From the NCBI GenBank assembly GCA_049284695.1, contig JBAPYK010000179.1, forward strand, positions 1 to 19,710: a DNA stretch of 19,710 nucleotides. Reading direction: 5' to 3'. Positions 6,442-15,566 of the stretch are shown piece after piece; position 1 is the first letter of the stretch; the number at the start of each line of letters is the position of its first letter. A model generated the notes under the pieces. It saw only the letters and a list, made by a program, of their open reading frames with translations. It did no database searches and was not told the DNA's origin. This stretch comes from Rhodoplanes sp049284695. GTDB lineage: Bacteria; Pseudomonadota; Alphaproteobacteria; Rhizobiales; Xanthobacteraceae. Position numbers and translations under genes: made by a program.

Positions 6442-7503
6442 ATGACAGGCAGCCCGAGGGAAGGAAATACCATTGTGAGCACAGGCGATCTTGCCCGGGC
6501 GGAACGCACCTCGATTGCGGCCGCAACCCAGCGCGAGACGATGGACCGTGTTGTGTCCATCGAGATCGTGCGGGTGACCGAGCGAACCGCCGTTGCAGCC
6601 GCCCAATGGCGCGGCCGCGGCAATGAAAGAGCGGCGGATCAGGCGGCGGTCGAAGCGATGTGGCGCGAGCTCAACCGCCTTCCCTTCGCCGGTAAAGTGG
6701 TCATCGGCGAGGGCGAACGTGACGAAGCGCCGATGCTGTTCGTCGGCGAGCATGTCGGCGCGCGCAAGGGGCCGAAGGTCGACGTCGCCGTCGCGCCGCT
6801 CGAAGGCAAGACGCTGTGCGCGAAAGCGCTTCCGGGCGCCATCACCACCATGGCGATGAGCGAGGATGGCGCGCTTTTGAACGTGCCTGACGTCTACATG
6901 GACAAGATCGCGATCGGGCCCGGCTATCCCCCGGGCATCGTCGATCTCGACGCCAAGCCCGAGCACAATATCCATGCGCTCGCGATGGCGAAGGGGGTGA
7001 AGGCGCACGAAATCACCGCGCTCATCCTTGACCGGCCGCGCCATGCCGACCTGATCGCCGCCGTGCGGCGGACCGGCGCGGCGGTGCAATTGATCAGCGA
7101 CGGCGACGTCGCCGGCGTGATTCATACCGCCGATCCGGAAACGACCGGGGTCGACATCTATCTCGGCATCGGCGGCGCGCCCGAAGGCGTGCTCGCCGCC
7201 GCGGCGCTGCGCTGTATCGGCGGCCAGTTCCAGGGACGGCTGATCCTCGACAGCGATTCGAAGCGCGCACCGGCGCGCCGGGGCGGCGTCCGCGACCCGC
7301 GGAAGAAATATACGATCGAAGATCTGGTGCAGGGCGACTGCGTGTTCGCGGCCACCGGCATCGTCAGCGGTTCGCTGTTGCGCGGCGTGCGCTTCCGGCC
7401 GGGCCTGATCGAGACCGAGACGGTGGTGATGCGCTCGACCACCGGCACCGTGCGCTGGATCCGCGCCGAGCACCGCCGGTTCGATAAATTCCAGATGGAT
7501 TAA
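6442..7503 (+). CDS. glpX: GlpX-family class II fructose-1,6-bisphosphatase with altered metal motif
   Basis: A 353-residue member of the GlpX family, which removes the 1-phosphate of fructose 1,6-bisphosphate in gluconeogenesis and the Calvin cycle. Conserved blocks are present: RVTERTAVAAAQ, VVIGEGERDEAPML, PDVYMDKIAIGPGY, DRPRHADLI, DGDVAGVIHT and IGGAPEGV. The usual metal and phosphate motif DP(I/L)EGT is, however, APLEGK here: Ala118 replaces the Asp (E. coli Asp85 by my alignment) and Lys123 replaces the Thr. The nearby KDLPG or KNMPG reads KALPG. The enzyme may therefore be impaired or altered. The start at 6442 has GAGG 8 bases upstream and gives about 30 extra N-terminal residues; GTG 6475 (with AAGGA) and ATG 6541 are alternatives. 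It follows hom by 13 bases; recJ comes 180 bases later. Confidence 0.9.
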   Translation: MTGSPREGNTIVSTGDLARAERTSIAAATQRETMDRVVSIEIVRVTERTAVAAAQWRGRGNERAADQAAVEAMWRELNRLPFAGKVVIGEGERDEAPMLFVGEHVGARKGPKVDVAVAPLEGKTLCAKALPGAITTMAMSEDGALLNVPDVYMDKIAIGPGYPPGIVDLDAKPEHNIHALAMAKGVKAHEITALILDRPRHADLIAAVRRTGAAVQLISDGDVAGVIHTADPETTGVDIYLGIGGAPEGVLAAAALRCIGGQFQGRLILDSDSKRAPARRGGVRDPRKKYTIEDLVQGDCVFAATGIVSGSLLRGVRFRPGLIETETVVMRSTTGTVRWIRAEHRRFDKFQMD

Positions 7504-7582
7504 GGGCGGGGCGACGCGTCGCGCTGCCGCTTGTCTCTGCCGCGTCCGGACTGCGCGGGGCCTCGGTAACTGTTCGGTTCGC

Positions 7583-7610
7583 ATTCCGGACAGCCTCGTC
7601 GCGCCGGAAT
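7583..7610. repeat. Inverted repeat in glpX-recJ gap
   Basis: ATTCCGG (7583-7589) and CCGGAAT (7604-7610) pair perfectly around a 14-nt loop. The context GCATTCCGGA...CCGGAATGACA resembles a dispersed repeat common in Bradyrhizobium-type genomes (memory). It is 80 bases after the glpX stop and may mark the end of the hom-glpX transcript. The rest of the 180-base gap holds nothing I can identify. Confidence 0.5.
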
Positions 7611-7683
7611 GACACGACCGACCCATTAGCCCTAGACTGACTCGTTCGCTGAAAAATCGATTCGTGGTCGGCCCACGCGCTCC

Positions 7684-9516
7684 ATGCTGCACAGTCTCTT
7701 GACGGTAGAGCCGCCTGCCCGTCCTTTTCTCGGCGTCGAGCGCTCGGCGACGGGTCGCGTCTGGCGTGACCGGCTCGATGAGCGCGGAACGCAGCGGGCG
7801 CTCGCCATCGTCCAGCGCTGCGGCACGCCGGAATTGCTCGCGCGTATTTTAGCCGGCCGCAACGTCGAGCCGGACGCCGTCGAGGCCTATCTCGATCCGG
7901 CGATCCGCCGGCTGATGCCCGACCCGCATGTCCTCACAGCGATGGAAGCCGCCGCCGCGCGGCTTGCCGATGCGGCCGAGCGCGGCGAATGCGTCGCGGT
8001 GTTCGGCGACTACGACGTCGATGGCGCGACGTCGAGCGCGCTGGTTGCGCTGTTCCTTCGCCGCGCCGGGCTCGACCCCATCGTCTACATTCCCGACCGC
8101 CTGTTCGAAGGCTACGGGCCGAACGTCGAGGCGGTGCGCCTGCTCGCCTCGCGCGGCGCGCGCCTGATCGTCACCGTCGATTGCGGCACGACGAGCGTCG
8201 AACCGCTCGCCGAGGCGCAGAAGCTTGGCGTCGACGTCATCGTTATCGACCATCATCTCGCCGACGAAACGCTGCCGCCCGCCGTCGCCGTGGTGAACCC
8301 CAACCGGCTCGACGATCTGTCCGGCCTCGGCCAGCTCGCAGCGGTCGGGCTCGCGCTGATGACGGTGGTCGCTGTTAACCGCGAGCTGCGCCGGCGCGGT
8401 TTTTGGACGGCGTCGCGGCCCGAGCCCGATCTCCTCGAATATCTCGATCTCGTCGCGCTCGGCACCGTCGCCGACATGGCGCCGCTGACCGGCCTCAACC
8501 GCGCCTTCGTCCGCAAAGGCTTGATCGCGATGCGCCGCCGGGAGCGGATCGGCTTGACGGCGCTGATGGACATTGCCCGCCTGTCCGGGCCGCCCGAACC
8601 GTGGCATCTCGGCTTCCTGCTCGGTCCCCGCATCAATGCCGGCGGGCGCATCGGCCGGGCCGATCTCGGCGCGCGGCTGATGACGCTCGATGACCCGGTC
8701 GAGGCGGGCAGGATCGCGGCCGAACTCGACCGGCTCAACCGCGAGCGCCAGGCGATCGAACAGGCCGCCGTCGCAGAAGCCGAAGCCGAGGCGATGGCGG
8801 CGCTGGGACTGGAGGAGAAGGGCGCGGTCGTCGTCACCGCGGCGGCGAACTGGCACCCGGGCGTGGTCGGCCTTGTCGCCGCGCGGCTGAAGGAACGGTT
8901 CGGCCGGCCGGCTTTCGCCATCGCGCTCGAGCCGGGCGACCGCGGCACGGGGTCCGGGCGTTCGATCCTCGGGGTCGATCTCGGCCACACGGTCAAGCGG
9001 GCGGTCGCCGAAGGTTTGCTGATCAAGGGCGGCGGACATGCGATGGCGGCCGGCGTCACCTTGCGCAAGAGCGCGCTCGCCGCCTTTCGCGCGTTTCTCG
9101 AAGAAGCCCTCGCGGGGCCGGTGGAGGCGGCGCGGCGCGATTCAGCGCTTCTGATCGATGGCGCCATCGCGGCCGCCGCCGTGACGCCGGACTTGTGTCA
9201 CACGATCGCGCGCGCGGGCCCCTATGGCGCCGGCAATCCCGAGCCCATTCTCGCGCTGCCTGCGCATATCCTTGCCTATGCCGAGGAGGTGGGGCAGACG
9301 CATGTCCGCGCCCGTTTCAAAGCGGGAGACGGCGCGATGGTGGAGGCGATCGCGTTCCGCGCGGCGGGGCAGGTATTGGGGCGCGCGATGATGGATAATC
9401 GCGGGCGCAGCGTGCACGCGGCGGGCTGCCTTGCGCTCGACCGCTGGCAGGGCGCGGAGCGCGTGCAGTTCCGTCTGATCGACATTGCAAGCGCGGAACC
9501 GATTGCGGTGCGTTGA
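7684..9516 (+). CDS. recJ: Single-stranded-DNA-specific exonuclease RecJ
   Basis: A 610-residue DHH-family 5'-3' exonuclease for recombination and mismatch repair. The DHH domain shows FGDYDVDGATSSAL (residues 107-120), VDCGTTS, VIDHHLADE with the DHH at 189-191, and VNPNRLDD. It is followed by the DHHA1 domain (NWHPGVVGLVAARLKERFGRP, then GGGHAMAAGVTL) and a C-terminal OB-fold region ending LDRWQGAERVQFRLIDIA. All the metal-binding Asp and His signatures I can locate are present, and the length is usual for alphaproteobacterial RecJ. The N-terminus PFLGVERSATGRVWRDRLD matches relatives, which supports the start at 7684 although no ribosome site is evident. A methyltransferase gene begins 13 bases downstream. 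Confidence 0.95.
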   Translation: MLHSLLTVEPPARPFLGVERSATGRVWRDRLDERGTQRALAIVQRCGTPELLARILAGRNVEPDAVEAYLDPAIRRLMPDPHVLTAMEAAAARLADAAERGECVAVFGDYDVDGATSSALVALFLRRAGLDPIVYIPDRLFEGYGPNVEAVRLLASRGARLIVTVDCGTTSVEPLAEAQKLGVDVIVIDHHLADETLPPAVAVVNPNRLDDLSGLGQLAAVGLALMTVVAVNRELRRRGFWTASRPEPDLLEYLDLVALGTVADMAPLTGLNRAFVRKGLIAMRRRERIGLTALMDIARLSGPPEPWHLGFLLGPRINAGGRIGRADLGARLMTLDDPVEAGRIAAELDRLNRERQAIEQAAVAEAEAEAMAALGLEEKGAVVVTAAANWHPGVVGLVAARLKERFGRPAFAIALEPGDRGTGSGRSILGVDLGHTVKRAVAEGLLIKGGGHAMAAGVTLRKSALAAFRAFLEEALAGPVEAARRDSALLIDGAIAAAAVTPDLCHTIARAGPYGAGNPEPILALPAHILAYAEEVGQTHVRARFKAGDGAMVEAIAFRAAGQVLGRAMMDNRGRSVHAAGCLALDRWQGAERVQFRLIDIASAEPIAVR

Positions 9517-9529
9517 AGACGCGAGCCCA

Positions 9530-10357
9530 ATGACGACCGAACAGCAGGTCGCGGAGCAATACCGGCACGGAGCGCTCGAACGGGCGATCCTCGACGCCGT
9601 GGCCGCAAGCGGCAGGGATGTCGAACGGCTCACGCGCCGCGATCTTGCCAACGCCGACGAGTACCACCTTGGCTCGCACGCGGCGACGGCTGGTCTCGCG
9701 AGCGATCTGGGCCTCGCGAGCGGCATGCGCGTGCTCGACATCGGCGCGGGCATCGGTGGACCGGCGCGGTATTTCGCCGAGGCGCATAGCTGCATCGTCC
9801 ACGGGATCGACCTCAGCGACGAATATATGCAGGTCGCAACCGCGCTCACCCGGCGCTGTGGGCTCGCGGAAACGGTTTCCTTCGGCCAGGCGAGCGCGCT
9901 CGCCATTCCTTTCGCCGACCGAAGCTTCGACTGCGCGACGCTGATCCATGTGGGCATGAACATTGCGGACAAGGCGAAAGCTTTTGCGGAAGTGCGACGC
10001 GTGCTGAAATCCGGCGGCCTGTTCGGCGTGTACGACGTCATGCTGATAGGCGATGGCGAGATCGCTTACCCGATGCCGTGGGCGATGAGCGCCGCGACAA
10101 GTTTTCTCGAAACGCCGGCCGCGTATCGCGCCTTGCTGGCTGCCCAAGGCTTTGCGATCGACAAGGAGCGCGATTGGCGCGAACCGGCCCTGCAGCTTGG
10201 ACGTAAGATGCGCGAGGGGACGGCGCAGCAGGGCATACCCCCGCTCGGCCTGCATATCTTAATGGGGCCTTCGACGCCGCAACGGATGGCGAATGTCATT
10301 CGCGCGCTCGACCGTGGCGTGATCGCGCCGATAGAAATTATAGCGCGGGCGCTGTAG
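9530..10357 (+). CDS. Class I SAM-dependent methyltransferase
   Basis: A 275-residue cytosolic methyltransferase of the Rossmann type. Motif I is VLDIGAGIGGPARYF (residues 68-82), the acidic residue that binds the SAM ribose is Asp94 in GIDLSDEYM, and the post-I blocks are PFADRSFDCATLIHVGMNI and EVRRVLKSGGLFGVYDVM. The GIGGPARYFA wording resembles small-molecule methyltransferases such as sarcosine/dimethylglycine N-methyltransferases, but the substrate cannot be told from sequence. The open frame extends to 9485 inside recJ. I start at ATG 9530, 13 bases after the recJ stop, because MTTEQQVAEQY looks like a natural N-terminus; the ribosome site is weak. It is probably co-transcribed with recJ, without an obvious functional link. 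Confidence 0.82.
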   Translation: MTTEQQVAEQYRHGALERAILDAVAASGRDVERLTRRDLANADEYHLGSHAATAGLASDLGLASGMRVLDIGAGIGGPARYFAEAHSCIVHGIDLSDEYMQVATALTRRCGLAETVSFGQASALAIPFADRSFDCATLIHVGMNIADKAKAFAEVRRVLKSGGLFGVYDVMLIGDGEIAYPMPWAMSAATSFLETPAAYRALLAAQGFAIDKERDWREPALQLGRKMREGTAQQGIPPLGLHILMGPSTPQRMANVIRALDRGVIAPIEIIARAL

Positions 10358-10404
10358 CAACGCTGCGGACAGCCTTGCCGCGCGTGGCTTGCGAAGCAGC
10401 GAAC

Positions 10405-11388
10405 TCACCGCTGGAAAGGGAACACCTGCTTCCAGTCGCGTTTCATGTCGACGATGGTCCAGCCGTTCTTGCTTGCGGCGTCGAGCGCCTTGTCGAGCCG
10501 GCCCACGGCGGAGTTTCGATCATACGCCCATTCGCGCTCGGCGTCGGTGTGATGCACGAGGCCCATGAAGCGTGACCTATCGCCGGCGGCGGTCCATTGC
10601 AGCATTTGCAGGTCGCCGTCGGAATTGCCGAAGGCGAAGATCGGCCGCCGTCCGATGAATTGGTTGATGGCGACGGGCTTGCCGGCCTTGTCGTCGATGA
10701 AGTCGATCTTGTCCTCCCGCACGACGACCGGCTTGCCGTCCTGCACCTCGAAGCGCGTGACGATCGACGAGCCGATCACCTGCTCGGGCGGCACGCCGTA
10801 CACGCGGTCGGCCCATACGCGCAGAAATTCGATGCCGCCGCCGGACACGATGTAAGTCTTGAAATCGTTCGCGCGCAGATAGTTCAGCAGTTCGAGCATC
10901 GGCGGGTAGACGAGGTCGGTATAGGGGCGCTTGAAGCGCGGGTGCTGTGCGGTCTTAATCCAGTCACCCACGATCTTTGCGAACGCTTCGGTTGTCATGC
11001 CGGCGTGCGTCGCCATCACCAATTCGACGGGGCCCTTTTCGCCTGAAGCGGCGAGCGCATCGAAGTCGCCCTCGATCGCTGCTTTGAACGGCTGCGTGGC
11101 TTTCCATTCCGGATGTTGCGGCGCGAGCGCCCGCACGCGGTCGATCGCGAACAAGAGCTGGAAGTAGACGGGCTTCTCCGCCCATAGCGTGCCGTCATTG
11201 TCGAACACGGCGATCCGGTCGGCAGGAGGCACGTAATCCTTACCGGCCGTATCCGTGACGGCTTTGACGAAATTCACGATAGCTGTCTTTGCGGCGCCAT
11301 CGTTCCACGAGGGCAGGGGGTCGGTTTGCGCGTGAGCGAAGGCGGCGAGCAAGACCAAACTCGCCGCGATGGAAAAAATTCGCCTCAT
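10405..11388 (-). CDS. Secreted HAD-superfamily phosphatase
   Basis: A 327-residue protein with a clear Sec signal peptide (MRRIFSIAASLVLLAAFAHA, predicted cut after AHA). The HAD signatures are present: motif I FDNDGT (Asp63 nucleophile, Asp65), motif II VSGGG (Ser182), a motif III lysine probably in DKAGKP (Lys237), and motif IV FGNSDGD (254-259). It resembles phosphoserine-phosphatase-like acid phosphatases and should act in the periplasm; the substrate is unknown. The open frame reaches 11454, but the start at 11388 is preferred because it begins the signal peptide exactly. It lies 76 bases downstream of the arylsulfatase gene on the same strand, so the two exported hydrolases may be co-expressed. 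Confidence 0.88.
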   Translation of the reverse strand: MRRIFSIAASLVLLAAFAHAQTDPLPSWNDGAAKTAIVNFVKAVTDTAGKDYVPPADRIAVFDNDGTLWAEKPVYFQLLFAIDRVRALAPQHPEWKATQPFKAAIEGDFDALAASGEKGPVELVMATHAGMTTEAFAKIVGDWIKTAQHPRFKRPYTDLVYPPMLELLNYLRANDFKTYIVSGGGIEFLRVWADRVYGVPPEQVIGSSIVTRFEVQDGKPVVVREDKIDFIDDKAGKPVAINQFIGRRPIFAFGNSDGDLQMLQWTAAGDRSRFMGLVHHTDAEREWAYDRNSAVGRLDKALDAASKNGWTIVDMKRDWKQVFPFQR

Positions 11389-11464
11389 CCCATTTCCCGA
11401 ATTCTCGATCGTCAGATGGCGCAGGCGAAGGGCAAAGACGCGGTAGGTCTTCACCCCGTAGCCC

Positions 11465-13056
<1,592 letters not shown>

Positions 13057-13097
13057 AACGATCTCCCTTCTCACGCCAACTGAAAACGCCATTGCAA

Positions 13098-13125
13098 CAG
13101 CGCGCCTCGACTTGGCGGCGCGCTG
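13098..13125. terminator. Hairpin downstream of the DUF3597 gene
   Basis: CAGCGCGC (13098-13105) and GCGCGCTG (13118-13125) form a perfect 8-bp stem with a 12-nt loop, 35 bases past the DUF3597 stop on the minus strand and 42 bases before the sulfatase start. It probably separates the two transcripts. No U-run follows, so the call is tentative. Confidence 0.35.
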
Positions 13126-13159
13126 CTTCTCGACGGTGTCGCCCCGCGGTCAGCTCCTG

Positions 13160-13552
13160 TTACGCCTTCAACTCTTCCGGCACCTTGCCGCCGTTCTCGG
13201 CGAGTTTCTGCATGACCTGCTTGTGCAGCCACACGTTCATTGCCGCCGAGTCGTTCATGTCGCCCGAATAGTGCAGCTCCTGTGCAAGTTCCTTGCGCGC
13301 CGAGAGGCTGCTGTCGAGATCGAGCAGCTTCATCAGGTCGACGATCGAGCGACGCCAGTCGAGCTTCTCTTTCTTCTCCGCGGCGAGCTTGGTGAGGACG
13401 TCCGCCACATCCACCTGCGTAGTCGTCCCGGCCGTGGCGGAAGGCGCGGACTTGCCGCCCGGCGCAAGGGCGGGCGACGATGCAGAGGGCGAAGCGCTGG
13501 CCTCGCCCGCCCGTCCGAAAATGGACGACATGATCTTGCCGAAAATGCTCAT
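13160..13552 (-). CDS. DUF3597 domain protein
   Basis: A 130-residue protein I recognise as the DUF3597 family: MSIFGKIMSSIFG at the N-terminus, a Ser/Ala/Pro-rich linker (residues about 15-45), then the conserved C-terminal domain with VDVADVLTKLAAEKKEKLDW, SIVDLMKLLDLDSS, ARKELAQELHY and MNVWLHKQVMQKLAENGGKVP. The function is not established; the linker-plus-helical-domain shape suggests a peptidoglycan- or envelope-associated role, which is a guess. ATG 13552 is chosen because AGGAGG stands 5 bases upstream; a GTG two codons earlier overlaps that ribosome site. It follows the zinc peptidase gene by 105 bases. Confidence 0.85.
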   Translation of the reverse strand: MSIFGKIMSSIFGRAGEASASPSASSPALAPGGKSAPSATAGTTTQVDVADVLTKLAAEKKEKLDWRRSIVDLMKLLDLDSSLSARKELAQELHYSGDMNDSAAMNVWLHKQVMQKLAENGGKVPEELKA

Positions 13553-13572
13553 GGTCACCTCCTCGTTAGGCG

Positions 13573-13598
13573 CCGGTCGAAATGAGCGGTTCGACCGG
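13573..13598. promoter_or_regulatory. Perfect 9-bp inverted repeat just upstream of the DUF3597 gene
   Basis: CCGGTCGAA (13573-13581) and TTCGACCGG (13590-13598) flank an 8-nt spacer. It lies 20 bases before the DUF3597 start and 60 bases after the peptidase stop. It could be a terminator of the peptidase transcript or a dimeric-regulator site; nothing in the sequence decides between them. Confidence 0.4.
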
Positions 13599-13657
13599 AC
13601 GCAAGATCGTCCCGGCGGTCGAGCCGGCCGCCGCGAAGTTCGCTTGTGCTCCGCCTG

Positions 13658-14545
13658 CTAGAGCTGCGCGGCGTTGAAAGTGTCACAGGCCGCGACGTCG
13701 CCCGTTTTCAATCCGGTGGTAAACCAACGCACGCGCTGCTGCGAGGTGCCATGCGTAAACGCATCGGGCACTACGTAACCTTGCGATCGCCGCTGTAACC
13801 GGTCGTCACCGATGGCCGAGGCGGTCTGCAGCGCCGCTTCAACGTCACCTGGGTCGAGGAACTTCCACTTCTGCTCGGAGCGGTTCGCCCATACGCCGGC
13901 GAAGCAGTCGGCCTGCAGCTCAGCCATGACCTGCAGACGGTTGGCGTCTTCCCGGTCCATGCGCTGCTGCATCTGCTGGAGACGTGGCAGGATCCCGAGC
14001 AAGTTCTGGACGTGGTGTCCCACCTCGTGGGCGATGACGTAGGCTTCCGAAAACCGACAGGCCTTCGCCGAATTACAGGCCCCGAAGCGGCGCTGCAAAT
14101 CCTCGAAGAACGCGGTGTCGAGATAGACCTGCTGATCCTTCGGGCAGTAGAACGGCCCCATGGCGGATTGGGCGAAGCCGCAGGCCGATGAGGTCGCCCC
14201 CGAGAACATCACCAGAGTCGGTGGCACGTACCGCGCATTGCCCTTTGCGAACAGTTCCTTCCACTGCACCTCCGTACTGCCGAGCACCGCGGCGACGAAT
14301 TCCTTCATCTGATCGGTGGAGGCCTCGCCCGTTTTCTTGGTGTCGGAATAGGACGGCGGCTGCGATTGCTCGCCGCCAGTCAGGACCTCCGCTCCGCCGA
14401 TCAGGAGGCGGGGATCGATGCCGAGCGCCCAGCCGATCAGGCCGAGCACGACGAGCATTCCAATCCCAATCCCGCCGCTGCGCCGCATGCGGACGCCACG
14501 GCGATCGTCGATGTTCTCGCTACGCGGCAGTTCGTCAATGCGCAT
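13658..14545 (-). CDS. ypfJ: Membrane-anchored neutral zinc metallopeptidase, YpfJ family
   Basis: A 295-residue protein. An Arg-rich N-terminus (RRGVRMRRSGG) precedes one membrane helix (IGIGMLVVLGLIGWALGI, about 26-43), and the large domain should lie in the periplasm. The zinc motif HEVGHH is at 173-178 and the downstream glutamate is probably in MAELQADCFAGVWAN. Other family blocks are FSGATSSACGFAQSAMGPFYCP, DQQVYLDTAFF and TSQQRVRWFTTGL. E. coli YpfJ is the model; its substrate is not known. ATG 14545 is preferred over the upstream ATG at 14593 because GGAGGG stands about 8 bases before it. It sits 55 bases downstream of the YidB gene, inside a same-strand block of envelope genes. Confidence 0.92.
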   Translation of the reverse strand: MRIDELPRSENIDDRRGVRMRRSGGIGIGMLVVLGLIGWALGIDPRLLIGGAEVLTGGEQSQPPSYSDTKKTGEASTDQMKEFVAAVLGSTEVQWKELFAKGNARYVPPTLVMFSGATSSACGFAQSAMGPFYCPKDQQVYLDTAFFEDLQRRFGACNSAKACRFSEAYVIAHEVGHHVQNLLGILPRLQQMQQRMDREDANRLQVMAELQADCFAGVWANRSEQKWKFLDPGDVEAALQTASAIGDDRLQRRSQGYVVPDAFTHGTSQQRVRWFTTGLKTGDVAACDTFNAAQL

Positions 14546-14579
14546 AATCGACCCTCCGTACGGACCGGACTGACTGGCG

Positions 14580-14602
14580 GACGCGCCCGACAAGGGCGCG
14601 TC
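14580..14602. terminator. 9-bp hairpin overlapping the YidB stop codon
   Basis: GACGCGCCC (14580-14588), loop GACAA, GGGCGCGTC (14594-14602) pair perfectly; the second arm includes two bases of the YidB-family TGA. It lies between that gene and ypfJ on the minus strand and may attenuate read-through or stabilise the upstream message. No U-tract follows. Confidence 0.45.
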
Positions 14603-15062
14603 ATCGCATCTGGTCGAGCTCGGCCAGTGTGGGCAGCCGGCCTCGCGGCGTCAGCTTGTCGACCATGCCCGGCAGAACCTGCGATAGCTGCCGGACAAGT
14701 TCATCTTCCGGTATGCCGGACCGTTCCGACAGCGTTTTGATTATGTTGGGGCCGAGGGCGTTTCCTAGCTGGCCCGGCGATACCGGTTGATTGGGCCCCG
14801 AACCAATCCAGGAATCGGCCACTTGTCCCTGGCCGGCCTGTCGAAAGCGATCGAGCAAGCCGCCCAAGCCTTCGAGCAAGCCGCCACCGCCGCCCTCGCC
14901 GGTGGGAACGCGCGGCGGATCGGGTGTCACGGGGGGGACTTCGCGCCCGCCGCTCCTGAACAACGCGCCGGAGGCGAGCAATGCGAGGAGGGCGAGCATG
15001 AGCGGCTTGGAGGTTTTGCCGCCGGGAACCGCGGAACCCAGGACGTCATCGAGCAATCCCAT
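14601..15062 (-). CDS. YidB family protein (DUF937)
   Basis: A 153-residue protein: MGLLDDVLGS at the N-terminus, a hydrophobic stretch (LMLALLALLASGALF), a Pro/Gly linker with a GGGGG run, and a C-terminal DUF937/YidB-type domain (VADSWIGSGPNQPVSPGQLGNALG, then ERSGIPEDELVRQLSQVLPGMVDKLTP). The WIGSG-N-PVS block and the -LSQ-LP--VD-LTP ending are hallmarks of the family. Its function is unknown. ATG 15062 is chosen because AAGGAG stands 7 bases before it; the longer frame begins inside that ribosome site. It lies 49 bases downstream of the YeaQ-type gene on the same strand. Confidence 0.88.
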   Translation of the reverse strand: MGLLDDVLGSAVPGGKTSKPLMLALLALLASGALFRSGGREVPPVTPDPPRVPTGEGGGGGLLEGLGGLLDRFRQAGQGQVADSWIGSGPNQPVSPGQLGNALGPNIIKTLSERSGIPEDELVRQLSQVLPGMVDKLTPRGRLPTLAELDQMR

Positions 15063-15111
15063 AGGTTTCTCCTTCATTTAGTCAGGTTGGTTGACGGCGG
15101 TACGCCGGGCC

Positions 15112-15369
15112 TTATACGGGGCGCCGGCCCGCGGTGGCGTGATAGACCCACAGCACCACAACAGAGCCGATGATTGCGACGATCATGCTGTAGAGATCGA
15201 CGCCGGTGACGCCCGAAAAGCCGAAAGCGCTGAAAATCAATCCTCCGACAATCGCGCCGACGATACCGAGCGCCATATTGAGCCAGAGGCCTTTGCCTTC
15301 CTTGTCCACGATGCGGCTGCCGATATAACCGGCGATCAGGCCGAGGATGATCCAAGCAATAATAGACAT
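15112..15369 (-). CDS. GlsB/YeaQ/YmgE family small membrane protein
   Basis: An 85-residue integral membrane protein with three hydrophobic segments: IIAWIILGLIAGYIGSRIV, MALGIVGAIVGGLIFSAFG and YSMIVAIIGSVVVLWVYH. The Gly-rich first two helices and the LNMALGIVGAIVGG block fit the transglycosylase-associated / GlsB-YeaQ stress-response family (PF04226). Members are often induced by general stress, but the mechanism is unknown. ATG 15369 has GGGGAG 7 bases upstream and is preferred over the ATG at 15399. I looked upstream for a GGAAC-N16-GTT stress promoter and found none. The 197-base gap on the other side, up to the transporter gene, shows no other feature. Confidence 0.9.
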   Translation of the reverse strand: MSIIAWIILGLIAGYIGSRIVDKEGKGLWLNMALGIVGAIVGGLIFSAFGFSGVTGVDLYSMIVAIIGSVVVLWVYHATAGRRPV

Positions 15370-15566
15370 GTGAAACTCCCCTGTCTGGGCACGACGCAAT
15401 ACAAACGCGGCAAAGCCGAATTCGTACCGGTCAAATCGCGCTCGCGTGCAAATTTTTGAGGATCAGTCATTACCGGCCTTATGCAAAGCTGCCGGCGTCG
15501 TCAATATTCGCAATGGATTAGTCGCAACCGCCTAATGCCTGTCGCGGAAAATGCATGGGCCGCTCA

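Noticed and set aside
6370..7692. 440-residue minus-strand open frame opposite glpX
   Set aside because: It covers glpX and its flanks and shows no motif; glpX, although altered, has many family blocks.
7849..9039. 396-residue minus-strand open frame opposite recJ
   Set aside because: It is antisense to the intact RecJ and of similar Arg/Asp-rich composition.
15370..15566. General-stress (EcfG-type) promoter before the YeaQ-type gene
   Set aside because: I looked for GGAAC-N16/17-GTT on the minus strand and did not find it.
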